DNA of 45,000 nt from Mesostigma viride (Eukaryota; Streptophyta; Mesostigmatophyceae; Mesostigmatales; Mesostigmataceae). Position 1 is the stretch's first letter, and each line of letters opens with the position of its first letter. Below the pieces are notes generated by a model that searched no databases, was not told where the DNA came from, and saw only the letters and a list, made by a program, of their open reading frames with translations. Location of the stretch: positions 1,936,840-1,981,839 of the forward strand of contig RPFO01000231.1 of NCBI GenBank assembly GCA_009746045.1. The letters are read 5' to 3'. A program made the translations under genes and the position numbers. Positions 10,576 to 20,800 of the stretch are shown here, in pieces.

Positions 10576-11047
10576 GGCCAGTATGGGCGCACATGCGCTG
10601 GGGCCGCGTGGCAGGCTAAGCCTTAATTAATTAATTAATTAAACACGTGCTCCCGTTGGGGAGTCACGGAGCACCGAAGTGCTTTTAATCCCTGTGTGTG
10701 CACAACAGGAGAAAGGGCAGAGACCCCCAGTCTCCTTCATGCCAAAGAAATGCCACAGCTGCATGCGGGCACGCTAGCTAAACGGACACGCTAACGATCC
10801 GGCAATCTGTGGGTGCAATAAGACCCATGTGAGCATATCATAACAAGGAGCGTGGGCAAGTAATCTGATCTAAGCCAGGACGTAGCATGGCTGTACAAGG
10901 ACTAAGCTAAGGCTTAGATGGCTGGTTGTGTACCGTGCGTTAGCGGTGCACGTGACTAGGTATGGTGGCACAGCTAGGCAAACATTCTAAGCATGGCTGC
11001 CATGGCGGCAGTGACTACCAATGAAGTCAAGCTAGGGCTATTCTAGT
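10576..11047. other. Intergenic with TTAA tail and hairpin
   Basis: No gene is recognised. It contains a TTAATTAATTAA run at 10622-10641, followed by a hairpin-forming CGTGCTCCCGTTGGGGAG at 10645-10662. This is the inverted counterpart of the hairpin at 8543-8570. Confidence 0.5.
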
Positions 11048-12333
11048 CTAGCCCGCTGGGGGCGTCCACATCTTGTGGTTGATCATCAGGTCCCCGCCCC
11101 TCCAGTACACCTTGGGCTTCTGGGGGTCCTGCTCAGTGTGGCGGAGGTAATAATTCAGGCCACAGGTTACGTCGCTGCTGCTGCTGAGCGGGGGTCAGGT
11201 CGTCATCCACCGTCCAGGTGAGGTCGTGCAACCGCTTGCGACATTAAGAGAGGAACCGCTGCTTGTCCTCGAGTGAGGGGAAGGTGAGCAGGACTGGTGG
11301 GGGAGCCGCCTTGTCCCGTGAATGGGGAACTTGAAGCGGTGGCACCCACGCAGTTCTACCTCACCTACCAGGCCCATGAGGGTAAGGAGCTGGTCCTTAA
11401 GCTCGTCGGCAAGGGAGGTTGACGTCTCACCTGGCTTCTGGGGGCCGGAAGCGACGCAGCACCATGCACCCGGCAGTCGCGGCCGGCGGGCGCGGTCGGT
11501 GGCCTCCTGTTGTTGAGCCTGGCGAAGGTCTTCAAGCTCCTGGAGCTTCGTAGCGATGGCGTCGGTGGTGGAGGTGGTCGCTGTCCGCAGCAGGTCCGCA
11601 TAGGAGAGGGGCGGGAGGTCACCAGCATCCAACCGGGGTGGCTGGGATGCGATGGTGGCCGTCTGCTCCGCTATCTTTGGGACCTGTGAGGCAAGGGCCT
11701 CGGTGTGGGCGGTGATGGCTTCAAGCTTCTTCATGAGCACGCCGCACTTGCCCTCCACCTGGTTTATGCGAGAGACAAGTGCAGCGTGAGTCTCCGATGC
11801 CTGCGTCGCGGTGCATGTGCAGCGTCGTGAACTGGGGCTGGAGCAACTGGATGACCTTGCATGTTTCCACATTGGAGACCCGGGCCTCCACCGTGTTGAG
11901 CGTCGTGTTCAGCGAGGTCAGCTTCTCGGCCAACGGCCAGGTCACGTGCTCCTCTAGCACTGCTCGGATGTCATTCTAATATTGCAGAGGGAGGGAGCCG
12001 ATGGGGCTGTCGGCCGCGCAGGCTGGGCTGGGGCGCGGATCTTGGCGGCGATTTTGTCCATAGGTAGCTGGAAGAAGCTGCACAAGATAGCGAGGCGGCC
12101 GGTTGAGCTCTCCCCTGGTAAAGAACCTCTCCAGGTTCTCGTCGGGGATTGGCCCTGTGGCCCCATGGAGCTTGCGTTCCTGTGCCAAGAAACGCACTAT
12201 ATCGGCGCATTCTTCTGTGGTCAGTTGCAGCCAGTTGCTGAAAGAAAAGCGGTCGTAATCTGGTAGGTACTTTCGCCATTTGTGTTCGGGGCAGGGTTTC
12301 TTGGGCTCGATCGGGCGAGGCGCTTGGCGATGG
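11048..12333 (-). pseudogene. LINE ORF1-like protein, downstream part (L1 ORF1p-type, coiled coil)
   Basis: The minus-strand frames encode an L1-type ORF1 protein, the RNA-binding chaperone of LINE particles. In order there are: a region including CPEHKWRKYLPDYDRFSF and ERFFTRGELNRPPRYL; a coiled-coil stretch (LTSLNTTLNTVEARVSNVET, then SRINQVEGKCGVLMKKLE); a PLSYADLLRTATTSTT segment; and a C-terminal part ending PKVYWRGGDLMINHKMW and a stop at 11048-11050. The order coiled coil, RRM-like, C-terminal domain ending in VYWRG is what L1 ORF1p looks like. The frame is broken at several points (for example about 11975, 11780 and 11250). The start of the gene is at 15673, separated by the copia-like element at 12334-15550. 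Confidence 0.6.
12329..12333. repeat. Target-site duplication GATGG (left), LTR element 1
   Basis: GATGG sits immediately before the left LTR and again immediately after the right LTR at 15551-15555. A 5-bp duplication is the normal footprint of a copia-type integrase. Confidence 0.9.
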
Positions 12334-13068
12334 TGTCAAGAATTGTGCCCAATCGCTAGCTTTTGGTGTTCGTAGGCCTATCTAATTTATCGGCCAAGTC
12401 TTATTTATTTGGCCGTAACAGTTATGATCGGCCGAGATATATTTGGGCCATTCTATGTTGCGTTACGGTTGACGGAATAATTTTTCCCGTATAGCTCTGG
12501 TGTGAGCTACGCATGAGCATGACATTCGGTATAAGTCCTGCCCATATCTTTGTGGCGCTTTGTCCTGGCGCCGCGCCGCGCCGTCTGTAGTGTACCAACG
12601 GCTAGTGTTAAAGTTGAGCCTGTATAGGCGCCGCCCAAGGAAAGAAATCAGACAGTAAGAAATCAGATGGTAGAGTACTTGGCACGGCGCCACTCCCACC
12701 TAGACTTTGGCATGTATGACTTTTCCTATGCGCATGCATGCCTGCATCCAACGAACTGTGTTGCGCCGCCACTATCGGACGGTCAACAATGTGTGTGTTG
12801 TGACTTGCCTCGCAAGGGCAACGTAGCCTTAAGTCTTTTGGTTGCTCCTTTACACAATTAAGCCTTGACAAGTATGCTATGGCAGCTGGCCCTCACATGG
12901 CCGCCGCCGAGAATATATTGACAAATATTAAAGCGGATTAACATCCTTAAATTCGCCATATTTTGTTGATTCAAGTCATGGTCTTCAAGATCGTAGCTTT
13001 CCTCCTATAGCCAGGATTTCATGATTCTTGGCTGGGTTGGATTAAGCTGAGTAGTGAAATATTTGACA
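12334..13068 (+). repeat. 5' LTR of LTR element 1 (735 bp)
   Basis: It starts TGTCAAG and ends TTGACA. It is nearly identical to 14825-15550, apart from nine extra bases around 12652-12662. Confidence 0.93.
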
Positions 13069-13083
13069 TGGTATCGAGCTAGC
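13069..13083 (+). other. Primer-binding site, LTR element 1
   Basis: TGGTATCGAGC begins directly after the LTR. TGGTATC-type sites complementary to initiator methionine tRNA are standard in Ty1/copia elements; the rest of the match is imperfect. Confidence 0.75.
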
Positions 13084-13673
13084 TAAGTTACGAATACGTT
13101 TTCAGGCCACATCAGTACGTCCTAAGCTGGCTTGCGGATTTTATTGGCCCTTTTTTCCTTGCTACCTTCTGGGAAATCCTTGGTGACAAGATTTTTACAT
13201 GTCTGGACCTGATCACTCCAGCATTGACCTGGTTACTGTTACCTTTGAGTTCCAAGGCAGGCGAGCTACTGACAGTGGCCATTAATCCTGTTCAGGCAAG
13301 GCGTTGGATTGTCGAGATAATCAGGGCTACGTATGACTCACCTCAGGGGGAATGCCCTATTGATTTTGTGATGTTGAACACCCTGCTTGGTTCCTACCTG
13401 CAGTACCTGCAGAGTGAGGGTGCGGATATCAGTGACTAATTGGCACGACCAGTTTTTTTTTTCCCTGCAAGCCCGTGACGCGTTGCTACTGTGCAGCACT
13501 CGGCATTTTTTTATCCAGTGTGACTTTTTGGCGCTTGGCCTGCCCTGTCGCTGGTTCCATTCCGAGTTGCGGTCACGTTTGCTGCGTCCCTCGCAGTTGT
13601 TCTTTTGTTGGTTACTTCTTTATTTGAGCAAGCTGTTCTTCTAGCCTGAGCTTGTTGTGGGTTTTCTACTACC
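13084..13673 (+). other. Leader of LTR element 1
   Basis: This is the untranslated leader between primer-binding site and gag. A small frame at 13224-13439 has no recognisable domain. It is likely packaging and leader RNA. Confidence 0.5.
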
Positions 13674-14592
13674 ATGCCTCCACGTGCTGAGCCTGAGAAC
13701 CCCAAACTAGTGAATGCACGGGCAGTCCAGCTAGCCTTAAAGAATTTTGGGCGTGTTGATGCCACCGAGGATTTTGCCGGGTGGGTAGAGTTCGAGCAGC
13801 TTTTTATTGCTACCTGCCGTTCGCAGGGGGTTCTAGACGTGCTCGAGGGCACGGCAGATCCCACCAGCGATGTGACCAAGGCATGCGATGAAGCTCTGCT
13901 GGCTGCCATCCTTGGCTGTATCAAGGGACTGGCATCTCGGATTGTCGGCACCATCGCGGATCAGCGCGCCAGCGTTGTCTACCGCGAGCTGCGCGCGACA
14001 CTCAGACAGCCGTTCCAGACCGAGTCCTACAGGTTGGAAAAGACACGCCAGATCCAGCGTATTGTAAAGCAGTGCTCAGGGGGAGTCTGCGGTCAAATAC
14101 TGGACGCGGGGTCTTCTCCTGAAGCAGGAACTTGAGGATGCTGGGGGCGCCATGGGCTGGGACGGCTGGAGGGACTGCATGCTTGCAGGCCTGTCTGCTG
14201 CGTTCCGTCAAGCCATGGCTGCCCGCCGGCTCCCAGGGATGACACTTGCCCAGATTAAAGATCTTGTTTTCGAGATTGACGACCTCTTGTCGGCCCAGGA
14301 CCCGCCCCCAGCCGCTGGGGCCAAGCCCCAAGCTTCCCGACCCGCCGACCCCACTGCCCGGCTACCTGCCGGCGCGTATGCCACTAGCGCTGGCGGTGGT
14401 AAGAAGCGGTGTAACTTCTGCCGGCGGCCTGGCCATACTCACGAGACATGCTACCGGAAGCACCCCGAGATGCGGCCACGTGACAGCGGCACCACCAAGG
14501 CTAACCTCACCCAGGAGGCTGCCACACTCCCTCCTGGTTTCTGTTTTAACACGTCGGCCATCGACGGGGGTGCCTTGACCACTCAGTTGTAA
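13674..14592 (+). CDS. Gag-like polyprotein with CCHC zinc knuckle (frame-disrupted)
   Basis: The ATG at 13674 opens a frame (MPPRAEPENPKLVNARAVQL) with the helical capsid-like look of copia gag: DFAGWVEFEQLFIATCRS, then ILGCIKGLASRIVGTIADQR. The frame is lost near 14090-14135 and resumes in another frame (AGLSAAFRQAMAARRLPG). It then leads to a zinc knuckle CNFCRRPGHTHETCYRKHPE (C-x2-C-x4-H-x4-C) at about 14409-14468 and a stop at 14590-14592. The protein would form the virus-like particle and bind element RNA. No protease, integrase or RT follows. The single shift could be a disabling mutation, a programmed frameshift or a sequence error. Confidence 0.75.
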
Positions 14593-14824
14593 CTCGTGCT
14601 ACCTTTTCTGTTTAATACCAGAGCTGCCATTCCCCATGTTGTTCAGTTCCTGAGAATGGATATTACAGGCGGGACTGACTTTATTTTGGGCCCGGGGGTG
14701 TCCTGTACCCTTCCCAGAGGCCAGATAGTTTGTTATAGCGGACCTGCCGAGCCCCGCTCTCGGCCACGGGGGGGTGTCTTGCTGTTTTTGCCCTCCAGCT
14801 ATATAGCTCTTGGTCACGGGGGTG
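14593..14824 (+). other. 3' untranslated region and polypurine tract of LTR element 1
   Basis: No ORF is recognised. The purine-rich GGTCACGGGGGTG at about 14811-14824, adjoining the LTR, is the likely plus-strand primer; a similar CCACGGGGGGGTG lies at 14763-14775. Confidence 0.5.
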
Positions 14825-15550
14825 TGTCAAGAATTGTGCCCAATCGCTAGCTTTTGGTGTTCGTAGGCCTATCTAATTTATCGGCCAAGTCTTATTTATT
14901 TGGCCGTAACAGTTATGATCGGCCGAGATATATTTGGGCCATTCTATGTTGCGTTACGGTTGACGGAATAATTTTTCCCGTATAGCTCTGGTGTGAGCTA
15001 CGCATGAGCATGACATTCGGTATAAGTCCTGCCCATATCTTTGTGGCGCTTTGTCCTGGCGCCGCGCCGCGCCGTCTGTAGTGTACCAACGGCTAGTGTT
15101 AAAGTTGAGCCTGTGTAGGCGCCGCCCAAGGAAAGAAATCAGACTTAAATGGTAGAGTACTTGGCACGGCGCCACTCCCACCTAGACTTTGGCATGTATG
15201 ACTTTTCCTATGCGCATGCATGCCTGCATCCAACGAACTGTGTTGCGCCGCCACTATCGGACGGTCAACAATGTGTGTGTTGTGACTTGCCTCGCAAGGG
15301 CAACGTAGCCTTAAGTCTTTTGGTTGCTCCTTTACACAATTAAGCCTTGACAAGTATGCTATGGCAGCTGGCCCTCACATGGCCGCCGCCGAGAATATAT
15401 TGACAAATATTAAAGCGGATTAACATCATTAAATTCGCCATATTTTGTTGATTCAAGTCATGGTCTTCAAGATCGTAGCTTTCCTCCAATAGCCAGGATT
15501 TCATGATTCTTGGCTGGGTTGGATTAAGCTGAGTAGTGAAATATTTGACA
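14825..15550 (+). repeat. 3' LTR of LTR element 1 (726 bp)
   Basis: It matches the left LTR almost perfectly and is followed by the target duplication GATGG at 15551-15555. Confidence 0.93.
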
Positions 15551-15673
15551 GATGGGTTTGCTGGCGATCGATGTTGCGAGCCCAGGCGGCTGGGCAAGGA
15601 CGATGGCAAGTGGGTTGGGCTGGGAGCCGGAAAGCTCCTTTTCCAACCCCCGTTTTGCTTTTGGGGTCGTCAT
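15551..15673 (-). pseudogene. LINE ORF1-like protein, N-terminal part split off by LTR insertion
   Basis: Read leftward from the ATG at 15673, this encodes MTTPKAKRGLEKELSGSQ and about 20 more residues up to the LTR junction. The frame resumes at 12333 once the LTR element and one copy of GATGG are removed. The start codon overlaps the ATAGC target site of the composite foldback element at 15677, so the gene has been cut on both sides by two separate insertions. Confidence 0.5.
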
Positions 15674-15677
15674 AGCA

Positions 15678-15830
15678 GTTAGGTTAATATTGTGCGGAAA
15701 GCTTTTGCCACCTGGGCTTCTCAGGTTCCGCACAATATTACCAGCGATAACCACTCGCTGGTACACTCAAGTTCACGCCGCGGCTGAGAAGCCCAGGTGG
15801 CAAAAGGTTTCCGCACAATATTAACCTAAC
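15678..15830. repeat. Palindrome A of the foldback element (shortened)
   Basis: It starts GTTAGGTTAATATTGTGCGG and ends with the complement. Relative to palindrome C it has lost about 50 bp from the centre and right half (the junction is at GCCGCGGCTGAGAAG). Confidence 0.8.
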
Positions 15831-16067
15831 TAAAACCTAGCCTCTTGGGGCGAGGACGAATCACTAGGCTCGGAACACCCGTAGATATGAATATGATCGA
15901 ATATGAGCGCCGGTTCGCGCAAATATCGATATGAATATGATCGAATATGAGCATCTCCTTGGTGCGCATATGATTAGAGCCGGGTGCCAAATCAGAACGA
16001 ATTATTCCCCCAAATAATCCGCTTCCGAGTGGATTCGAACCTGCGCCCCGCAAGGATCCAGGTCTTA
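15831..16067 (-). repeat. Internal unit of the foldback element, inverted copy
   Basis: This is the reverse complement of 23173-23409. It contains two near copies of GATATGAATATGATCGAATA (15893-15912 and 15928-15947) and, on the minus strand, GGTTCGAATCC, which resembles a tRNA B box. It encodes nothing recognisable. Confidence 0.75.
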
Positions 16068-16574
16068 GTTAGGTTAACCCCTAAATGGGCGGAAATGCTG
16101 CCGATAAATCGGCAGTAACTCACCTATTTTGTAAACCAGCCCCTGTACAACCTAGCAATATCCAATGGCTGTCCTTGGGGGGCAAGCATGTCCATGAGTT
16201 GCCCTAAGCCATGATATATCACAACCTCACATATATTCATCGTAGGCCATGTATAACTGCCGTCAAAGTCAGGGGGGTCAAGACGAGCGTTTTCATTTTT
16301 GGTAGAATGTGCATTTTGAATTATGTTGTAAGAGCTAGGCACCTACCACTTCAGGGATGATAAACAATAAGTTGCTGAACAGTTTGAGCCATTGGGGTCA
16401 TCATTTGGGTGGGTATACCAGCAGTTACACCCAGTACAGCCCATAGGGGTACCGTTGGTAAAAAGCAACCAAGGGGGTAGGAGTGGGCATACTACCTACT
16501 AATACCTACTAATATGGCCCCCAACCATGCCAAACAATACATTTCCCTTCCACAATGATGGGGAAACATAACTG

Positions 16575-16785
16575 CTGTTTCCGGCCCCACCGTCTAGGTC
16601 ATCTAGTCGCTCTACACGTAAGCCAGCCATAATTTCAATGCACAAGGATACACATTTCCATCACCATTCATCTTCATCATCCTGAACGACTCGAACACGC
16701 GGACAAGATAACGGCAGGCTCGAGCTACCATTCATGGTCCGGATTCTCCCGATTTCTGGCCTGCGCTGGTTGTCTCCTTGATAAC
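16575..16785. repeat. Dispersed repeat, copy 2 (first copy at 7047-7260)
   Basis: It is nearly identical to 7047-7260 and ends with the same CTGGTTGTCTCCTTGATA. Here it lies inside the large TTAA element. Confidence 0.6.
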
Positions 16786-17844
16786 TGCATCCTCACACTG
16801 CCCTTACATGGCACCTATGTGCAGGTGCCACCTTGTCCATGCACGTAGGTAACGTGGTACGGATACCCTACGCAAGGCATGCATTCTAGGAGGCAGCCAC
16901 CAACAAACTAGTGATTTTAAGCCTATTTCAGCCTGCCCTAGCAAGGATAAACTAGGCCTAAGCTGCTATAGCTTTCCAGGTGATGGCCAGCACACCTGGT
17001 GGCACATGCTGACAATGGGAAGCTTCTACTCACCGGTTACATGCTTGATGATGCCACAGAGACCAGCCAACTGCCTCACACTCATGCAATATGTGTGTGG
17101 GAAATGTATAACAAACATATATGGAGGTATTCAAACCCATACAGCCTCTAAAACTTATCACCATCACCCTGTGGCAGGTCAACTGACTGAGGGAAGCATC
17201 TAAGAAGGGTGTTTTAGAAAGGGGCCAGGCCAGGGTCAAGAAAGAGCATGAATAATGCAAAAAGAATGTGCTACACAAGCTAGAACGTATATATAAACGT
17301 CAAACATCGATAGGAAAACGATGCTTAAGCTTTACCAGGCATGGATGGCGTTACCTTGGCCCAGGCGGTGGCCGCAAAATGGCGCATTTCGGCACACCAA
17401 AGTTGTGCAGCATGGTCGCTGGATTCGGCGATTTCTGGCCACCCTTGCACGTTTACGACTACTATGTATCATAAAAAGTAAAAAGAAACCGATATATCCT
17501 TTAAAATACGCCGGAAAGGTATTGCTGTCAACGTTTCTATCGTCCGGCCTGATCGCAGTTTTTTCCAGCAAGAACGCTGCCGACACCTATCAAATGGCAT
17601 TCCCGCGAACCAAAAATTGGCCTGTATGATCTTTAGGACGTATAAAATCAATATCCTAAGTTTGGCCAGAAAATTCTAACGCAGACGTAAATACCATGCG
17701 TGGGCGCAAGCCGCCATGGCCAGGTCGTCGTTTTCCGGAATGCACGTTGTACGTGAAAAAGTACCCTGACCCCTTGTACTTTGACGGTCTGGAACACCTG
17801 TTAAACTTGGTCAAAATATAGCAAACCCTAGTATCATGTTCTGG
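16786..17844. other. Non-coding interior of the large TTAA element
   Basis: No gene is recognised. Frames such as 17006-17203 and 17321-17629 have no domain and no family signature. Confidence 0.45.
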
Positions 17845-20800
17845 AGACAAGAAAAAAGTGACCTCCGCCGACTTGAGAGGACGTGACTCGCCGCTAGTGG
17901 CCCAGAGGCCGATAGTCGACCTTCTGGGCGCCAACCGCACCGGCCCGCGCGACGCGCCAAGACCCTTCCACGGAGGACGCGCGAACGGACGATTCCGACC
18001 GGGACGAACCGCCTCCGTGCGCCACGCGCAACGGACCCTTCCCCGTCAACACCGTGGAAGCTCTGCGAGCGTGAGATACTTGGAAATTTCGTCACGTTCG
18101 TATCGAAATTAAAAATTCTGACAAATTTTCAGCTCGGACTGAACCACAATGAATTTCATCATACCATTCGATATACTTTAGAGATATTTCAGCGTCAGAT
18201 ACTTGGAAATTTCGTTACGTTCGTATCTCCAGTGAAATTCTGACAAATTTCTTCCCTCGGACTGAACCACAATCAATTTCCGCATACCATTCGATATACT
18301 AAATATAATTGTGCGTTTCCTATGAACGTTTTCGTTCGTAACGGAAAATTCCGTCTCGTTTGATTCTATTTCCCCTGTTCAGGTATGTACGTTTCCGTTC
18401 AGCACATAACTGTCATTTCGTCTCGCTTGCTTATCAAATTTCACATCCCACGTCCTGTGCCTTGGAAAGTTTTAGTACAGATATCGGTTCGTGACTTTTT
18501 GTTTGACGCTTATAAAAGTCAACGCGCCGTAATGTCCTGAGGCCGCGCGGATTGGCGAGACGCCCCACCTGCCCGCAAAACCCTGAACGTGTTCAGCGTT
18601 TCAGACCCGTTCAGAACTTGTGACAGTCGATCTCCAAGGTTTGGGGATTTCTTTGTACTACGGCGATTGGCCATCTCGCTACGGTCCTGTACGTCGTCCG
18701 CTCCCGCGCTAGGGGGCGCGGGGGACGGCCCCACTTTCGGCCTACGGCCGCGGCCAAAGTTTTCGGGCTTCGTAAATCGTAGTTACATTAGGGGACAAGA
18801 AAAAAGTGGGGGAGGGGGGGCTATCGCCCCCCCTCCCCGACTTGAGAGGACGTGACTCGCCGCTAGCGGCCCAGAGGCCGATAGTCGACCTTCTGGGCGC
18901 CAACCGCACCGGCCCGCGCGACGCGCCAAGACCCTTCCACGGAGGACGCGCGAGCGGACGATTCCGACCGGGACGAACCGCCTCCGTGCGCCACGCGCAA
19001 CGGACCCTTCCCCGTGAACACCTTGGAAGCTCTCCGAGCGTGAGATACTTGGAAATTTCGTCACGTTCGTATCGAAAATGAAATTTTGTCAGCTCGGACT
19101 GAACCACAAGGAATTTCAGCATACCATTCGATTTAATAATGATATTTCGGCGTCAGATACTTGGAAATTTCGTTACGGTCGTATCTCCACTTAGTATACT
19201 AAATATATTTGTGCCTGAACTATTTCGACGGTAAAGGCATGAGTGTTTACGTTCAGCAACGCAATGAACGTTTTCGTTCCTAACTGAAAATTCCGTCTCG
19301 TTTGATTCTATTTCCCCTGTTCAGGCGCGAAGGTTTCCGTTCAGCACATAACTGTCATTTCGTCTCGCTTGCTTATCAAATTTCACATCCCACGTCCTGT
19401 GCCTTGGAAAGTTTTAGTACAGATATCGGTTCGCGACTTTTTGTTTGACGGTTAAACAAGTCAACGCGCCGTACCGTCCTGAGGCCGCGCGGATTGGCGA
19501 GACGCCCCACCTGCCCGCAAAACCCTGAACGTGTTCAGCGTTTCAGCACCCGTTCAGAACTCCTGACAGTCGATCTCCAAGGTTTGGGGATTTCTTTGTA
19601 CTACGCCGATTGGCCATCTCGCTACGGTCCTGGACGTCGTCCGCTCCCGCGCTAGGGGGCGCGGGGGACGGCCCCACTTTCGGCCTACGGCCGCGGCCAA
19701 AGTTTTCGGGCTTCGTAAATCGTAGTTACATTAGGGGACAAGAAAAAAGTGGGGGAGGGGGGGCTATCGCCCCCCCTCCCCGACTTGAGAGGACGTGACT
19801 CACCGCTAGCGGCCCAGAGGCCGATAGTCGACCTTCTGGGCGCCAACCGCACCGGCCCGCGCGACGCGCCAAGACCCTTCCACGGAGGACGCGCGAGCGG
19901 ACGATTCCGACCGGGACGAACCGTCTCCGTGCGCCACGCGCAACGGACCCTTCCCCGTGAACACCGTGGAAGCTCTCCGAGCGTGAGATACTTGGAAATT
20001 TCGTCACGTTCGTATCGAAAATGATATTCTGACAAATTTTCAGCTCGGACAATGAATTTCAGCATACCATTCGATTTACTTTAGAGATATTTCAGCGTCA
20101 GATACTTGGAAATTTCGTTACGGTCGTATCTCCAGTGAAATTCTGACAAATTTCTCCGCTCGGACTGAACCACAATCAATTTCCGCATACCATTCGATAT
20201 ACTAAATATAATTGTGCGTTTCCGTTCAGCAACGCTATGAACGTTTTCGTTCGTAACGGAAAATTCCGTCTCGATTGATTCTATTTCCCCTGTTCAGGCG
20301 TGAACGTTTCCGTTCAGCACGTAACTGTCATTTCGTCTCGCTTGCTTATCAAATTTCACATCCCACGTCCTGTGCCCCGAAAAGTTTTAGTACAGATATC
20401 GGTTCGCCAGTAGCTTGTTTGACGCTTAAAATAGTCAACGCGCCGTAATGTCCTGAGGCCGCGCGGATTGGCGAGACGCCCCACCTGCCCGCAAAACCCT
20501 GAACGTGTTCAGCGTTTCAGACCCGTTCAGAACTTGTGACAGTCGATCTCCAAGGTTTGGGGATTTTCTTTGTACTACGGCGATTGGCCATCTCGCTACG
20601 GTCCTGTACGTCGTCCGCTCCCGCGCTAGGGGGCGCGTGGGACGGCCCCACTTTCGGCCTACGGCCGCGGCCAAAGTTTTCGGGCTTCGTAAATCGTAGT
20701 TACTAGTAGGGGACAAGAAAAAAGTGGGGGAGGGGGGGCTATCGCCCCCCCTCCCCGACTTGAGAGGACGTGACTCGCCGCTAGCGGCCCAGAGGCCGAT

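Larger units (their letters stand above)
12334..15550 (+). mobile_element. Copia-like LTR retrotransposon 1, gag-only, non-autonomous
   Basis: The element is about 3.2 kb, with two LTRs of 735 bp (12334-13068) and 726 bp (14825-15550). Each begins TGTCAAGAATTG and ends ATATTTGACA, the canonical TG...CA. The LTRs differ by one 9-bp indel near 12654 and about three substitutions, so the insertion is recent. A primer-binding site TGGTATCGAGC directly follows the left LTR, as in copia elements primed by initiator Met tRNA. The interior carries only a gag-like gene; protease, integrase and reverse transcriptase are absent, so mobilisation must depend on a partner element. It is inserted in a minus-strand LINE ORF1. 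Confidence 0.93.

Noticed and set aside
13224-13439. Small ORF in the leader of LTR element 1
   Set aside because: No gag or other domain; it is in leader position, and the adjacent ATG at 13674 starts the recognisable gag.
15735-15755. CAATATTACC, similar to the nonanucleotide nick site of rolling-circle (CRESS/geminivirus-type) origins
   Set aside because: It lies in a palindrome arm rather than a hairpin loop, no Rep-like ORF is present, and the short match is explained by the palindrome.
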